Shown here piece by piece: positions 1-5,440 of a DNA stretch of 5,440 bases. A program made the position numbers and the translations under genes. The DNA is taken from NCBI GenBank assembly GCA_938029995.1, contig CALHGI010000692.1, positions 1 to 5,440 of the forward strand, read 5' to 3'. The notes under the pieces are model-generated. The model did no database searches, was not told the DNA's origin, and was given only the letters and a program-made list of their open reading frames with translations. Numbering within the stretch: the stretch's first letter is position 1; every line of letters begins with the position of its first letter. This stretch comes from an uncultured cyanobacterium (GTDB taxonomy: Bacteria > Cyanobacteriota > Cyanobacteriia > Phormidesmidales > Phormidesmidaceae).

Positions 1-1
1 C

Positions 2-691
2 ACCTTAGATGATACTGATGGGATTTCCCGTGCCTATCGTCCTAAAATAAATGGCACTCCAACCCTGAGTGTTTCCGCCGTACAGCGTTACAGCCAAAAG
101 CATTCTACTGCCTGGGCTGTTCCTGACCTGAACAAAACCCTATGGGTCAACTGGCCTGGATTTATCGACAGTGCTCCTCGTTACTCATTTACTGATGTAC
201 TAACGGGAGAAGTTCCAGCAACTACCTTTACCAACAAAATTGTCTTTATTGGTTTTACGGGCGTAGGTCTAGACACCATGGCAACGCCCTACGACCAGAC
301 CCCAACCACAACAGGGGTCTATCAACACATGGCTGCAGCGAACAACTTATTAGCCCACAATCATCTAAGACCCATTGTTATTCCTGTATGGGTAATGGTG
401 ATATTGCTTAGCCCAGCCATAGGCTATGGCATGTTCTATCAACGCTTACGACTTCAGCTGCTCACAAGCCTAGCAATCACATTGGGCTGGGGAAGCTTGG
501 TCATTATGGCCTTTAGTTACAGCTATTGGCTCCCTACGGTGGTACCGCTAGTCAGCATTTCGCTAACAAGCCTGTTTGTCCGTCTATTTGAACATGGAGA
601 AACCAGGCTTTTACAATTGCATAGAAAAAGTGGACATGGCTCGATACATTTACCCTCACTCCAGTCATGGAGTCCCATTAGAGGTCAATAA
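2..691 (+). CDS. CHASE2-domain sensor protein, C-terminal part (5' end outside window)
   Basis: The frame is open from base 2 to the TAA at 689-691, giving 229 residues; the ATG at 278 is internal. Seen: an extracytoplasmic CHASE2-type end with DDTDGISR near residues 3-10, a KIVFIG strand at 79-84 followed by G-x-G-x-D at 87-91, a TPYD at 94-97, and a GV-x-x-H-M then NNLL segment. After it come three hydrophobic helices at about 125-146, 152-173 and 177-196, then a roughly 33-residue basic tail. CHASE2 is a periplasmic ligand-sensing domain, usually followed by three membrane helices and then a kinase, cyclase or GGDEF output. No output domain follows here, so any effector would have to be N-terminal and outside the window (CHAT, AAA-like or kinase domains occur there in cyanobacterial relatives). 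The last 27 bp overlap the end of the convergent lipoyl-family gene. The family is clear; ligand and output are unknown. Confidence 0.85.
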   Translation, partial: TLDDTDGISRAYRPKINGTPTLSVSAVQRYSQKHSTAWAVPDLNKTLWVNWPGFIDSAPRYSFTDVLTGEVPATTFTNKIVFIGFTGVGLDTMATPYDQTPTTTGVYQHMAAANNLLAHNHLRPIVIPVWVMVILLSPAIGYGMFYQRLRLQLLTSLAITLGWGSLVIMAFSYSYWLPTVVPLVSISLTSLFVRLFEHGETRLLQLHRKSGHGSIHLPSLQSWSPIRGQ

Positions 692-1456
692 ATTTGAGCT
701 TGGAGTTTGGCTAGTGAGATTTTGGCCCTTTTCCTTAGATTGAACCCAAGCTACGGCCTGCCGTATTTCCTGATGCGATAAGGGTTCCACCTGGAAGTGA
801 ATATCAAAAATACGCTGAGCCGACATAATTAGGGCTCTAACCACATCAGTGGCTTGCACCTCCTTTAGCTCCCTAGGGGGCTGGACTCGATCGCCAAACA
901 CTCGTTCAACTAGCACTGGATCTACACCCAGTCGCATGGAACCATGTTGCAGAATACAGCGTTCCCGATATAGCTGAGCACTCCCAATAACCTTATAGCC
1001 GTTATCCATCACCAAATCTGCAGCTGTGGCCGTACCAAAACAGTTAGCCGAACGCTGGTAGCTATGATTATCGGCCCCCAGGTGCAGGGTAATCCCCAAA
1101 CTCCGCCAACCTTCAACTAAAAACTTGCAGAGATAAGCATAAACATCCCGACGACGGCCACCATAACCAGACGTAATCAAGCTATAGGTCAAATCACCCT
1201 GATGTAGAACCGCTCGACCACCGCTGGGCCGCCTCACAAGATCTATAGCCTGGTTATTCCATTGCAGGTGATGCCAATGTTCTGGATAATCGCGCTGGTG
1301 ATACCCCAAAGAGATGGCAATGGGACTCCAGGTATAAAACCTCAAACAGGCTAAACCTTTACCTAGACAATGTTGGTCTAGCAGCCACTCGTCAATTGCC
1401 ATCTGGGTGAGCCCTGAAGCTTCTATGGGCGCAATCAGCCGCCATGGTGTTGCCAT
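665..1456 (-). CDS. Lipoate-protein ligase A / octanoyltransferase (LipM-like) family protein
   Basis: The 263-residue protein belongs to the BPL/LplA/LipB fold, which moves lipoyl or octanoyl groups onto carrier lysines of 2-oxoacid dehydrogenases and glycine cleavage H protein in the cytoplasm. Seen: an N-terminal WRLI start, the acyl-binding loop RRPSGGRAVLH at 75-85, LTYS at 89-92, NCF with Cys139, Lys155 within KVIGSAQ (155-161), and LQHGS at 169-173. Lys155 is the expected family lysine. Cys139 sits where LipM-type octanoyltransferases carry their nucleophile, so a cysteine transferase is as likely as an ATP-using ligase. The last 25 or so residues are Ser/Thr/Asn-rich and look like an unconserved tail that runs into the convergent CHASE2 gene. 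The ATG lies two bases after the stop of the YbjN gene and has no clear Shine-Dalgarno, suggesting translational coupling. Family is firm; exact reaction is not. Confidence 0.88.
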   Translation of the reverse strand: MATPWRLIAPIEASGLTQMAIDEWLLDQHCLGKGLACLRFYTWSPIAISLGYHQRDYPEHWHHLQWNNQAIDLVRRPSGGRAVLHQGDLTYSLITSGYGGRRRDVYAYLCKFLVEGWRSLGITLHLGADNHSYQRSANCFGTATAADLVMDNGYKVIGSAQLYRERCILQHGSMRLGVDPVLVERVFGDRVQPPRELKEVQATDVVRALIMSAQRIFDIHFQVEPLSHQEIRQAVAWVQSKEKGQNLTSQTPSSNLLTSNGTP

Positions 1457-1458
1457 GA

Positions 1459-1929
1459 CTAAGCCGTAGGATATTTACCCTGCAGAATGTCATCTTGCTC
1501 ATCCGCAATGGTGGCAACGATAGTCATCAGACGTGAAATCTCACCTGGGTTAATATCCGCTAAAATTCGACTAGCTAATACTAAAACTTCCTGATTGGAA
1601 ATACCGAAACAGGCTTCAAACGTTTCGCCACAGTTCATAGCCAACAGCTCGGCCATTAGCCCCGCTTGATTTTGCACAGGTAATTTTAAGACAGAAGACC
1701 AAACCGTTAATGCATCTTCATCATCACTACCCGTCAGCTGCACATATACAGCCACACTGCCATAGGTAAACTTCCACAGATAGCCATCGTCATCACGACT
1801 AACCATGGCATCTCCCCCCTGGTCTAGGCTAGCAATGACCGTTTCAATCACATCTACATGACTAGCTTCAAAGGTTTCTGTACCTGCACTAATCGTTTCA
1901 CCAGTAGTTTCAAGATTCAGGGGACTCAT
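1459..1929 (-). CDS. YbjN domain-containing protein
   Basis: This 156-residue acidic protein matches the small YbjN-family proteins common in cyanobacteria, which resemble type III secretion chaperones in fold; their biochemical role is unknown. Seen: a variable, Thr/Glu-rich first 23 residues, then the YbjN core from about 24 to 150, including LWKF-x-YGSV at 51-59, a VQLTG strand at 63-67, an acidic turn at 69-72, VLKLP at 80-84, LLAMN at 95-99, TFEACFGI at 103-110 and PGEISR at 128-133. There is no signal peptide or membrane helix, so it is probably cytoplasmic. The ATG is preceded by AGGAG 12 bases upstream and a second GGAG 3 bases upstream, neither at ideal spacing. It is the first gene of a tight pair with the lipoyl-family gene, whose start is two bases after its TAG. 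Whether it assists that enzyme is only inference. Confidence 0.85.
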   Translation of the reverse strand: MSPLNLETTGETISAGTETFEASHVDVIETVIASLDQGGDAMVSRDDDGYLWKFTYGSVAVYVQLTGSDDEDALTVWSSVLKLPVQNQAGLMAELLAMNCGETFEACFGISNQEVLVLASRILADINPGEISRLMTIVATIADEQDDILQGKYPTA

Positions 1930-1980
1930 GGGCTCCGCTTACTCCTAAATAAATCACAATTGAGAGTGTGAGCATAGCAA

Positions 1981-1996
1981 GTTGCTGTTCAGCAAC
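1981..1996. promoter_or_regulatory. 16-bp palindrome upstream of the YbjN gene, possible operator
   Basis: GTTGCTGTTCAGCAAC has perfect 7-bp arms around a 2-bp centre. Its near edge lies 51 bases upstream of the YbjN start codon, where an operator could sit. No convincing sigma-70 promoter pair was found next to it; TATGCT directly downstream on the minus strand is the best -10 candidate. It does not fit the usual cyanobacterial LexA or NtcA patterns I know. Its role is inferred from position and symmetry only. Confidence 0.35.
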
Positions 1997-2110
1997 ACAT
2001 GGATTCAATAGAACATGATATGCAGGAATGGTTCCCTTTAACCACATCCAACTCACTTTAGCGTTGCTTTTCCCAGAGCGGGTCTGAGTAGGTTATTTTT
2101 TTCAGATTCC

Positions 2111-2157
2111 TTCCATGGCTTTCCCCCCGTACTCTTCAGAGGGGTAAAGCCATGGAA
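2111..2157 (-). terminator. Long hairpin after folE, probable transcript end or 3' stabiliser
   Basis: TTCCATGGCTTT at 2111-2122 is perfectly complementary to AAAGCCATGGAA at 2146-2157. After one mismatch, four further G-C pairs (2124-2127 with 2141-2144) close a loop of about 13 bases. The hairpin starts 12 bases past the folE stop, where a terminator is expected. On the minus strand it is followed by an A-rich stretch rather than a run of T, so it is not a textbook intrinsic terminator. It could be a U-tract-less terminator, a 3' end stabiliser or a dispersed palindromic repeat. Confidence 0.5.
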
Positions 2158-2169
2158 CCCAGGCAAGAT

Positions 2170-2871
2170 CTAATAATTAGAAAATGCGGGTTGATGACGA
2201 ATGAGGCTGAGAAACTCTTCACGGGTTTTTTGTTCATCTTGAAAAACGCCCAGCATTGCACTGGTGACCGTCCAGGAACCAGGCTTTTGCACCCCACGCA
2301 TGGCCATACACATATGGCTAGCTTCCATAACTACCGCTACCCCTTGGGGTTCGAGTACTTCGCTAATGGCCTCGGCCACCTGTCGCGTTAACCGTTCTTG
2401 CACCTGCAGTCGCCGCGAATACATTTCCACAATCCGAGCTAATTTGCTCAACCCTACGACTTTTTGATTGGGAATGTAAGCAACGTGGGCTCGCCCCATA
2501 AAGGGCAGCATGTGATGCTCACACAGACTAAAGAAATTGATATCCCGCACCAACACCATCTCATTGTGACCTTCGTCAAAAATGGCATTATTGACGATCG
2601 TCTCCAAAGATTGGGTATAACCCTGGGTCAGAAAACGCATCGCTTCGGCGACCCGCTTCGGCGTTTTGAGCAGACCTTCCCGCTCAGGGTCTTCGCCAAG
2701 CTCAGCCAACATAGTATGCACAGCTTCCATTAATTTGCTGTTGTCGGCAGAAGGCTCATGCAATAGTGCATCATGCCCCTTAGTTTTAGAACGGTCAGGC
2801 CTTACGACAGCGTCTAGTGACTTACCGTTGAGCATACCGTTGTTGTTGGAACCGTTAACTGAAATGACCAT
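2170..2871 (-). CDS. folE: GTP cyclohydrolase I
   Basis: The 233-residue enzyme converts GTP to 7,8-dihydroneopterin triphosphate and formate, the first step to tetrahydrofolate and to cyanobacterial pterins. Seen: an unconserved N-terminal extension of about 45 residues, then the catalytic domain with [13 protein letters not shown] at 61-73, the zinc site CEHHMLPF from Cys117 (Cys117 and His120, with His119 in the catalytic position), GLSKLARIV at 140-148, QVQERLT at 156-162, and SHMCMAMRG with the third zinc ligand Cys188. These correspond to Cys110, His113 and Cys181 of the E. coli enzyme. All key residues are present. An in-frame TAA lies 15 bases upstream of the ATG, so the start cannot move outward; Met13 is the only nearby internal alternative, and neither has a clear Shine-Dalgarno. 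It lies 79 bp downstream of the SDR gene on the same strand and is followed by a hairpin. Confidence 0.97.
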   Translation of the reverse strand: MVISVNGSNNNGMLNGKSLDAVVRPDRSKTKGHDALLHEPSADNSKLMEAVHTMLAELGEDPEREGLLKTPKRVAEAMRFLTQGYTQSLETIVNNAIFDEGHNEMVLVRDINFFSLCEHHMLPFMGRAHVAYIPNQKVVGLSKLARIVEMYSRRLQVQERLTRQVAEAISEVLEPQGVAVVMEASHMCMAMRGVQKPGSWTVTSAMLGVFQDEQKTREEFLSLIRHQPAFSNY

Positions 2872-2906
2872 GGTGTGGGTAAATTAATGTGCAAATAATC
2901 CAGTAC

Positions 2907-2928
2907 AAAAGCCAATTTGTCTTGGCCT
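2907..2928 (-). terminator. Weak hairpin with short T run between the SDR gene and folE
   Basis: On the minus strand, GCCAA, a six-base loop and TTGGC form a stem that extends by a G-T and an A-T pair to seven pairs, followed by TTTTG. It lies 23 bases after the SDR stop and about 36 bases before the folE start. It may be a weak terminator or attenuator that lowers read-through from the SDR gene into folE. The T run is short and the stem modest, so this is tentative. Confidence 0.35.
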
Positions 2929-2950
2929 AGAGAAAATAATTGTTAGGGAA

Positions 2951-3679
2951 TCACAGAGTTCCTCCACTTGGCATAATGGTTAACTCCTCTACAACTGCAC
3001 CGGGTGGCAAAAGAGCTGTCTGTAGAATTGCATTAGCGACTAGTTCAGGAGTGAGCATACCTGAACGATCAAAGTCGGCCTGAACAGTATCTGTATCCCA
3101 CAAAGGAGTATTGACAGCCCCTGGCAAAATGGTAACTACTCGAACACCATGACTGCGTTCTTCAACTGAAATAGCCTTGGATAACGCCACAACAGCCGCT
3201 TTACTAATGCCATAAGCCCCCCACTCGGGAAAAGCTTGACGAGCAGCTACGGAAGAAACATTGATAATCATCCCGCCACCATGCTCGCGCATCCCTGACA
3301 AAACGGCCTGAATGCATTGAAAAATGCTAGTTACGTTGAGGTCGATGACCTTACACCAATCGTCTAACGGCATTTGACTCAGTGACCCGGTATAGCCCAT
3401 GCCAGCATTGTTGACTAACACATCGATAGGACCAAACTGCCCCAATAAACTTGCGATATTGGACTTTACTTGATCCGTGATACTCAGATCGATGGGAAAG
3501 CTCTGAGCCTTTACCGCCGAGACCGCACCGATTTCAGCCACCAAAGACTGAAGCTTATCTGCTGAGCGACTCACCAACGCCACATCAAATCCAGCTTGGG
3601 CAAAAGCCAAAGCAGTCGAACGACCGATGCCTGTGCTGGCACCTGTAATCAACGCACGACGATTAGGAGCAATATTCAT
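2951..3679 (-). CDS. Short-chain dehydrogenase/reductase (classical SDR), substrate unknown
   Basis: The 242-residue protein is a complete classical SDR with a Rossmann fold, a cytoplasmic NAD(P)H-dependent oxidoreductase. Seen: the nucleotide loop TGASTGIG at 12-19, a Ser37-Arg38 pair after the second strand that favours NADP(H), an acidic D64-L65 adenine-binding position, NNAG at 90-93, and the catalytic set Asn115, Ser143, Tyr156 and Lys160 in the Y-x-x-x-K pattern, then PGAVNT at about 186-191. It resembles general SDR reductases rather than being clearly FabG. It lies downstream of accA and aar and upstream of folE, so a fatty aldehyde, a ketoacyl group or a pterin are all conceivable substrates; none is shown by the sequence. 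The ATG has no obvious Shine-Dalgarno and is covered by one arm of an 11-bp inverted repeat. A candidate promoter lies 62-91 bases upstream. Confidence 0.92.
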   Translation of the reverse strand: MNIAPNRRALITGASTGIGRSTALAFAQAGFDVALVSRSADKLQSLVAEIGAVSAVKAQSFPIDLSITDQVKSNIASLLGQFGPIDVLVNNAGMGYTGSLSQMPLDDWCKVIDLNVTSIFQCIQAVLSGMREHGGGMIINVSSVAARQAFPEWGAYGISKAAVVALSKAISVEERSHGVRVVTILPGAVNTPLWDTDTVQADFDRSGMLTPELVANAILQTALLPPGAVVEELTIMPSGGTL

Positions 3680-3732
3680 TAATGGGAGCTTTGAGAAAGA
3701 TCTGGAACAGGAATAAGCGCACCCAACAATGT

Positions 3733-3770
3733 TAACAAATGTTACACAAAATGGGTGTTTTTTATTTCAA
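3733..3770 (-). promoter_or_regulatory. Candidate promoter of the SDR gene with overlapping palindrome
   Basis: On the minus strand, TTGAAA (3765-3770, five of six matches to the -35 consensus) and TGTAAC (3741-3746, four of six to the -10) are 18 bases apart. The predicted start near 3734 would give a leader of about 55 bases to the SDR ATG. The imperfect palindrome TAACAAATGTTA (3733-3744) overlaps the -10 and could be an operator. It contains GTA-N8-TAA, one base off the NtcA core GTA-N8-TAC, but its position over the -10 does not suit NtcA activation. Confidence 0.4.
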
Positions 3771-3796
3771 GAGATTTTTTAAATCTGGTCAAACCA

Positions 3797-3827
3797 TTGC
3801 TCTATAGAGCATACATCTGTAGAGCAA
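3797..3827. repeat. Triple TAGAGCA heptamer cluster, possible regulator-binding site
   Basis: One inverted copy (TGCTCTA, 3798-3804) abuts a direct copy (TAGAGCA, 3805-3811), making the perfect 12-bp palindrome GCTCTATAGAGC at 3799-3810. A second direct copy follows at 3820-3826, one and a half helical turns (15 bp) further on. The outer copies form an 8-bp inverted repeat, TTGCTCTA with TAGAGCAA. The cluster overlaps a weak minus-strand promoter-like pair, TTGTTG (3825-3830) and TATAGA (3801-3806), 18 bases apart. It lies 118-148 bases upstream of the SDR gene. An operator is the likeliest reading, but no known regulator is recognised. Confidence 0.4.
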
Positions 3828-3977
3828 CAACTTATGAGACTCCCATTAATCTTTCTAAGGATAGGGACTGAAAGCTTATAAAGCAGTATCTAAAATTGAA
3901 CTTTTGAAGATCATTACTATTGTTAACCGCAATCGAGAAAAGTGACCAGTGCAGATATCAACACAGGAAAGCTATCC

Positions 3978-4958
3978 CTAAGCTGCTTCAGAAAAAACAC
4001 CAATCTGCCGAAACTTACGGTATCGTTCTTGCCGCCGCTGCTCAGGGGGGATGTCTAACAAAGCTTCAAGGTTTTCCAATAGGGCAGCCTGCAATCCTTC
4101 AGCAGCTTTAATTGGATTGGCATGGGCACCTCCCGTTGGTTCAGCCAGAAGCTGGTCTAAGATGCCCAGATTCTTTAAATCCCAAGCTGTAATCTTAAGT
4201 GCTTCCGCCGCTTGAGAAGCCCGGGATGCATCTTTCCATAAAATTGCCGCACACGCTTCGGGACTGGCAACAGTGTAAACAGAATGCTCAAACATTAATA
4301 ATCGGTCGCCTACGCCGATACCCAATGCACCACCCGAGCCGCCTTCTCCAATCACCGTACAAATAATAGGGCTATCCAAACGGAACATTTCTCGAAGGTT
4401 ATAAGCAATAGCTTCACCTTGACCCAATTGCTCCGCTTCTAAACCTGCCCAAGCACCAGGAGTATCGATAAATGTAAAGATTGGCATCTTAAAGCGATTG
4501 GCATGCTCCATCAAGCGCATCGCCTTACGATAGCCGCCAGGGGATGCCATGCCAAAATTTCGGGCAACGTTATCCTTGGTATCTCGACCTTTTTGATGAC
4601 CCAACATCATCACTGAATGGCCATGAAATCGGGCAATGCCGCCTACAAGGGCTAAATCATCCTTCCCTGAACGACGATCACCATGTAGTTCTATCCATTC
4701 TTCAGAAATAGCCTGGATATAGTCTAGGGTGCTAGGCCGCCGAGGGTGCCGAGCCACCTGAATCCGCTGGGCAGGAGTCAGGCTGGTAAAGATCTCTTGC
4801 CGAAGCTGCTGCGCCCGTGACTCTAACTGCTGAATCTGCGCTGAAACATCAACATCGTTGTCTTCAGCCAGGGCCCGTATTTGCAAAATTCGAGACTCTA
4901 ATTCGGCCAAAGGCTTCTCAAAGTCAAGCAAAATAGGCCTGCGTTCTGTTGTTGCCAT
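3978..4958 (-). CDS. accA: Acetyl-CoA carboxylase carboxyltransferase, alpha subunit
   Basis: This 326-residue protein pairs with AccD to form the carboxyltransferase that moves carboxyl from biotinyl-AccB to acetyl-CoA, making malonyl-CoA for fatty acid synthesis. Seen: an N-terminal helical, coiled-coil-like part with [10 protein letters not shown] at 12-21 and Gln/Glu-rich helices to about 55, HPRRP at 71-75, HGDR at 92-95, the crotonase-type core with [11 protein letters not shown] at 120-130, [12 protein letters not shown] at 135-146, DTPGAWAG at 165-172, GQGEAIA at 179-185, and the oxyanion-loop sequence [11 protein letters not shown] at 205-215. Length and motifs are complete and typical of cyanobacterial AccA. 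It starts 104 bp downstream of the aar stop on the same strand, the conserved cyanobacterial order, and 298 bp of non-coding DNA follow it. No strong Shine-Dalgarno is seen; GGAG is 14 bases upstream of the ATG. No intrinsic terminator is evident after the TAG. Confidence 0.98.
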   Translation of the reverse strand: MATTERRPILLDFEKPLAELESRILQIRALAEDNDVDVSAQIQQLESRAQQLRQEIFTSLTPAQRIQVARHPRRPSTLDYIQAISEEWIELHGDRRSGKDDLALVGGIARFHGHSVMMLGHQKGRDTKDNVARNFGMASPGGYRKAMRLMEHANRFKMPIFTFIDTPGAWAGLEAEQLGQGEAIAYNLREMFRLDSPIICTVIGEGGSGGALGIGVGDRLLMFEHSVYTVASPEACAAILWKDASRASQAAEALKITAWDLKNLGILDQLLAEPTGGAHANPIKAAEGLQAALLENLEALLDIPPEQRRQERYRKFRQIGVFSEAA

Positions 4959-5007
4959 AACAGGTTTAGGTACTCCAGCAGTAATTCCACCCTATCGCAA
5001 ACTGCAC

Positions 5008-5037
5008 ATTAAAGGGCATTCTTGCCATAGAGAACAA
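5008..5037 (-). promoter_or_regulatory. accA: Candidate accA promoter in the aar-accA gap
   Basis: On the minus strand, TTGTTC (5032-5037, three of six -35 matches) and TTTAAT (5008-5013, five of six -10 matches) are 18 bases apart, with a predicted start about 40 bases before the accA ATG. A 4-bp GGCA/TGCC hairpin (5015-5026) lies in the spacer. It would let accA be transcribed independently of aar. The -35 is poor, so this is tentative. Confidence 0.3.
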
Positions 5038-5062
5038 GTCTCAGTGTTCATGGGCGGATGAT

Positions 5063-5440
5063 TTAAGTTGTTAGCAAAGGGCGAAAGCCATGCTTAACAG
5101 ACGCCGCACCAATTTGCTCCATCTTCTCAAGGGTAATTTGATTTCTCCCCCAAGAGAAATTAGTGTGCCATTTTTCAAATTCCAATATCATCGATTCGGC
5201 GAAGCAGGCGAACAATTGTCGGGCAGGAACATCCATAGCCACAATGTTCATAATTCGCCAATCAATATCGAGGCTATGTTCGACAATACCGCCCTTTAAA
5301 ACATGAATGCCAGGATGACTAAATTGACTGCCGATGTTTTTAGGATAACCACCGTCGACCATCAAACAGGGTTGCTTTAAGGTACTAGGGTCAATGTCAA
5401 TGCCTTTAGGCATGCTTGCTACCCACACAACCACATCAGC
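5063..5440 (-). CDS. aar: Long-chain acyl-[acyl-carrier-protein] reductase, C-terminal 125 residues (5' end outside window)
   Basis: The frame is open to the right edge; the GTG at 5432-5434 is an internal Val, since codons for Ala-Asp precede it and give the familiar [14 protein letters not shown] reduces fatty acyl-ACP to fatty aldehyde with NADPH, the first step of cyanobacterial alkane synthesis; the aldehyde goes to aldehyde-deformylating oxygenase (ADO). Seen: [15 protein letters not shown] at fragment residues 21-35, VLKGGIV at 47-53, FACFAE with Cys79, and [13 protein letters not shown] towards the end. Counting back from the C-terminus, Cys79 matches the acyl-thioester cysteine (Cys294) of the Synechococcus elongatus enzyme. 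The full protein is about 340 residues, so roughly 215 are missing at the N-terminus. The ado gene would be expected just upstream, beyond the edge. accA follows 104 bp downstream. Confidence 0.96.
   Translation of the reverse strand, partial: ADVVVWVASMPKGIDIDPSTLKQPCLMVDGGYPKNIGSQFSHPGIHVLKGGIVEHSLDIDWRIMNIVAMDVPARQLFACFAESMILEFEKWHTNFSWGRNQITLEKMEQIGAASVKHGFRPLLTT

Larger units (their letters stand above)
3678..3850. repeat. 11-bp inverted repeat bracketing the SDR upstream region (arms 3678-3688 and 3840-3850)
   Basis: ATTAATGGGAG at 3678-3688 is the exact reverse complement of CTCCCATTAAT at 3840-3850, 151 bases apart. The near arm covers two bases of the SDR start codon and its immediate leader. 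In a transcript reading through from accA, the two arms could pair and hide the start codon; a transcript starting at the internal promoter would lack the distal arm. Alternatively, because ATTAAT is itself palindromic, this could be a small non-autonomous element with GGGAG/CTCCC ends and an ATTAAT target duplication. The repeat is directly visible; both roles are inference. Confidence 0.5.

Noticed and set aside
278..280. ATG as the start of a 137-residue membrane protein
   Set aside because: The same frame is open from base 2 and encodes the upstream part of the CHASE2 domain, so the ATG is internal.
887..896. HIP1-like cyanobacterial octamer (TCGATCGC)
   Set aside because: Only seven of eight bases match GCGATCGC and it is inside coding sequence; no exact HIP1 was noticed in the window.
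2074..2100. Plus-strand CAGA/TCTG hairpin before a T7 run
   Set aside because: A 4-bp stem separated from the T run by several bases, with no plus-strand transcript expected here.
1930..2169. Small RNA such as Yfr1 in the folE-YbjN gap
   Set aside because: The conserved ACTCCTCACAC core of Yfr1 is absent on both strands and no tRNA-like fold was seen.
2152..2887. Several plus-strand open frames across folE
   Set aside because: They overlap folE, which has full motif support, and their translations show no recognisable domain or own ribosome site.
3731..3748. NtcA site in the SDR upstream region
   Set aside because: GTA-N8-TAA misses the core by one base and overlaps the candidate -10 instead of lying near -41, so NtcA activation is unlikely.
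3720..3764. Plus-strand terminator: CACCCA/TGGGTG stem followed by a T-rich run
   Set aside because: The loop is 26 bases, the stem only six pairs, and no plus-strand gene precedes it; more likely part of the SDR upstream region.
3920..4111. Plus-strand 63-codon frame at the accA 3' end
   Set aside because: Most of it is antisense to conserved accA sequence and it lacks a Shine-Dalgarno or any recognisable domain.
4858..5299. Plus-strand frames over the accA start and aar
   Set aside because: They are antisense to accA and aar coding sequence with no independent support.
5432..5434. GTG as the start codon of a 123-residue protein
   Set aside because: The frame continues open to the window edge and the preceding codons give the conserved Ala-Asp of AAR; this is an internal Val of a truncated gene.

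Overview
The window looks like an ordinary stretch of cyanobacterial chromosome of moderate GC content. The lineage call rests mainly on the right half. There, the C-terminal part of a cyanobacterial long-chain acyl-ACP reductase (aar) is followed on the same strand by accA, a short-chain dehydrogenase/reductase (SDR) and folE. The aar-accA adjacency is a known cyanobacterial arrangement, with the alkane gene ado normally on the far side of aar, which here would lie beyond the right edge. A CHASE2 membrane sensor and a cyanobacterial-type YbjN protein fit the same assignment. The genus cannot be fixed from the sequence alone.

Layout, left to right. Positions 2-691 (+) hold the 3' part of a CHASE2 sensor gene ending in three membrane helices. 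It converges on, and overlaps by 27 bp, a minus-strand pair: a lipoate ligase/octanoyltransferase-family gene (665-1456) preceded, with only two bases between, by a YbjN-domain gene (1459-1929). A 240-bp gap follows, carrying a palindrome upstream of the YbjN gene and a long hairpin just after folE. Then, all on the minus strand, come folE (2170-2871), the SDR gene (2951-3679), accA (3978-4958) and the partial aar (5063 to the right edge). The 298-bp gap between accA and the SDR gene is the most structured non-coding part of the window. It holds an 11-bp inverted repeat whose near copy covers the SDR start codon, three copies of a TAGAGCA heptamer, several smaller palindromes and a plausible promoter.

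Functionally, the right half links fatty-acid chemistry to reductive and pterin metabolism. AccA is half of the carboxyltransferase that makes malonyl-CoA, AAR reduces the resulting long-chain acyl-ACP to fatty aldehyde, the SDR is an NADP(H)-type reductase of unknown substrate, and FolE makes the pterin precursor for folate and other pterins. The left pair is probably for lipoyl/octanoyl transfer plus a small YbjN protein of unclear role. I see no RNA gene, CRISPR array, transposase, prophage gene or defence system. The best leads are the non-coding repeats around 3678-3850 and the question of the SDR substrate.
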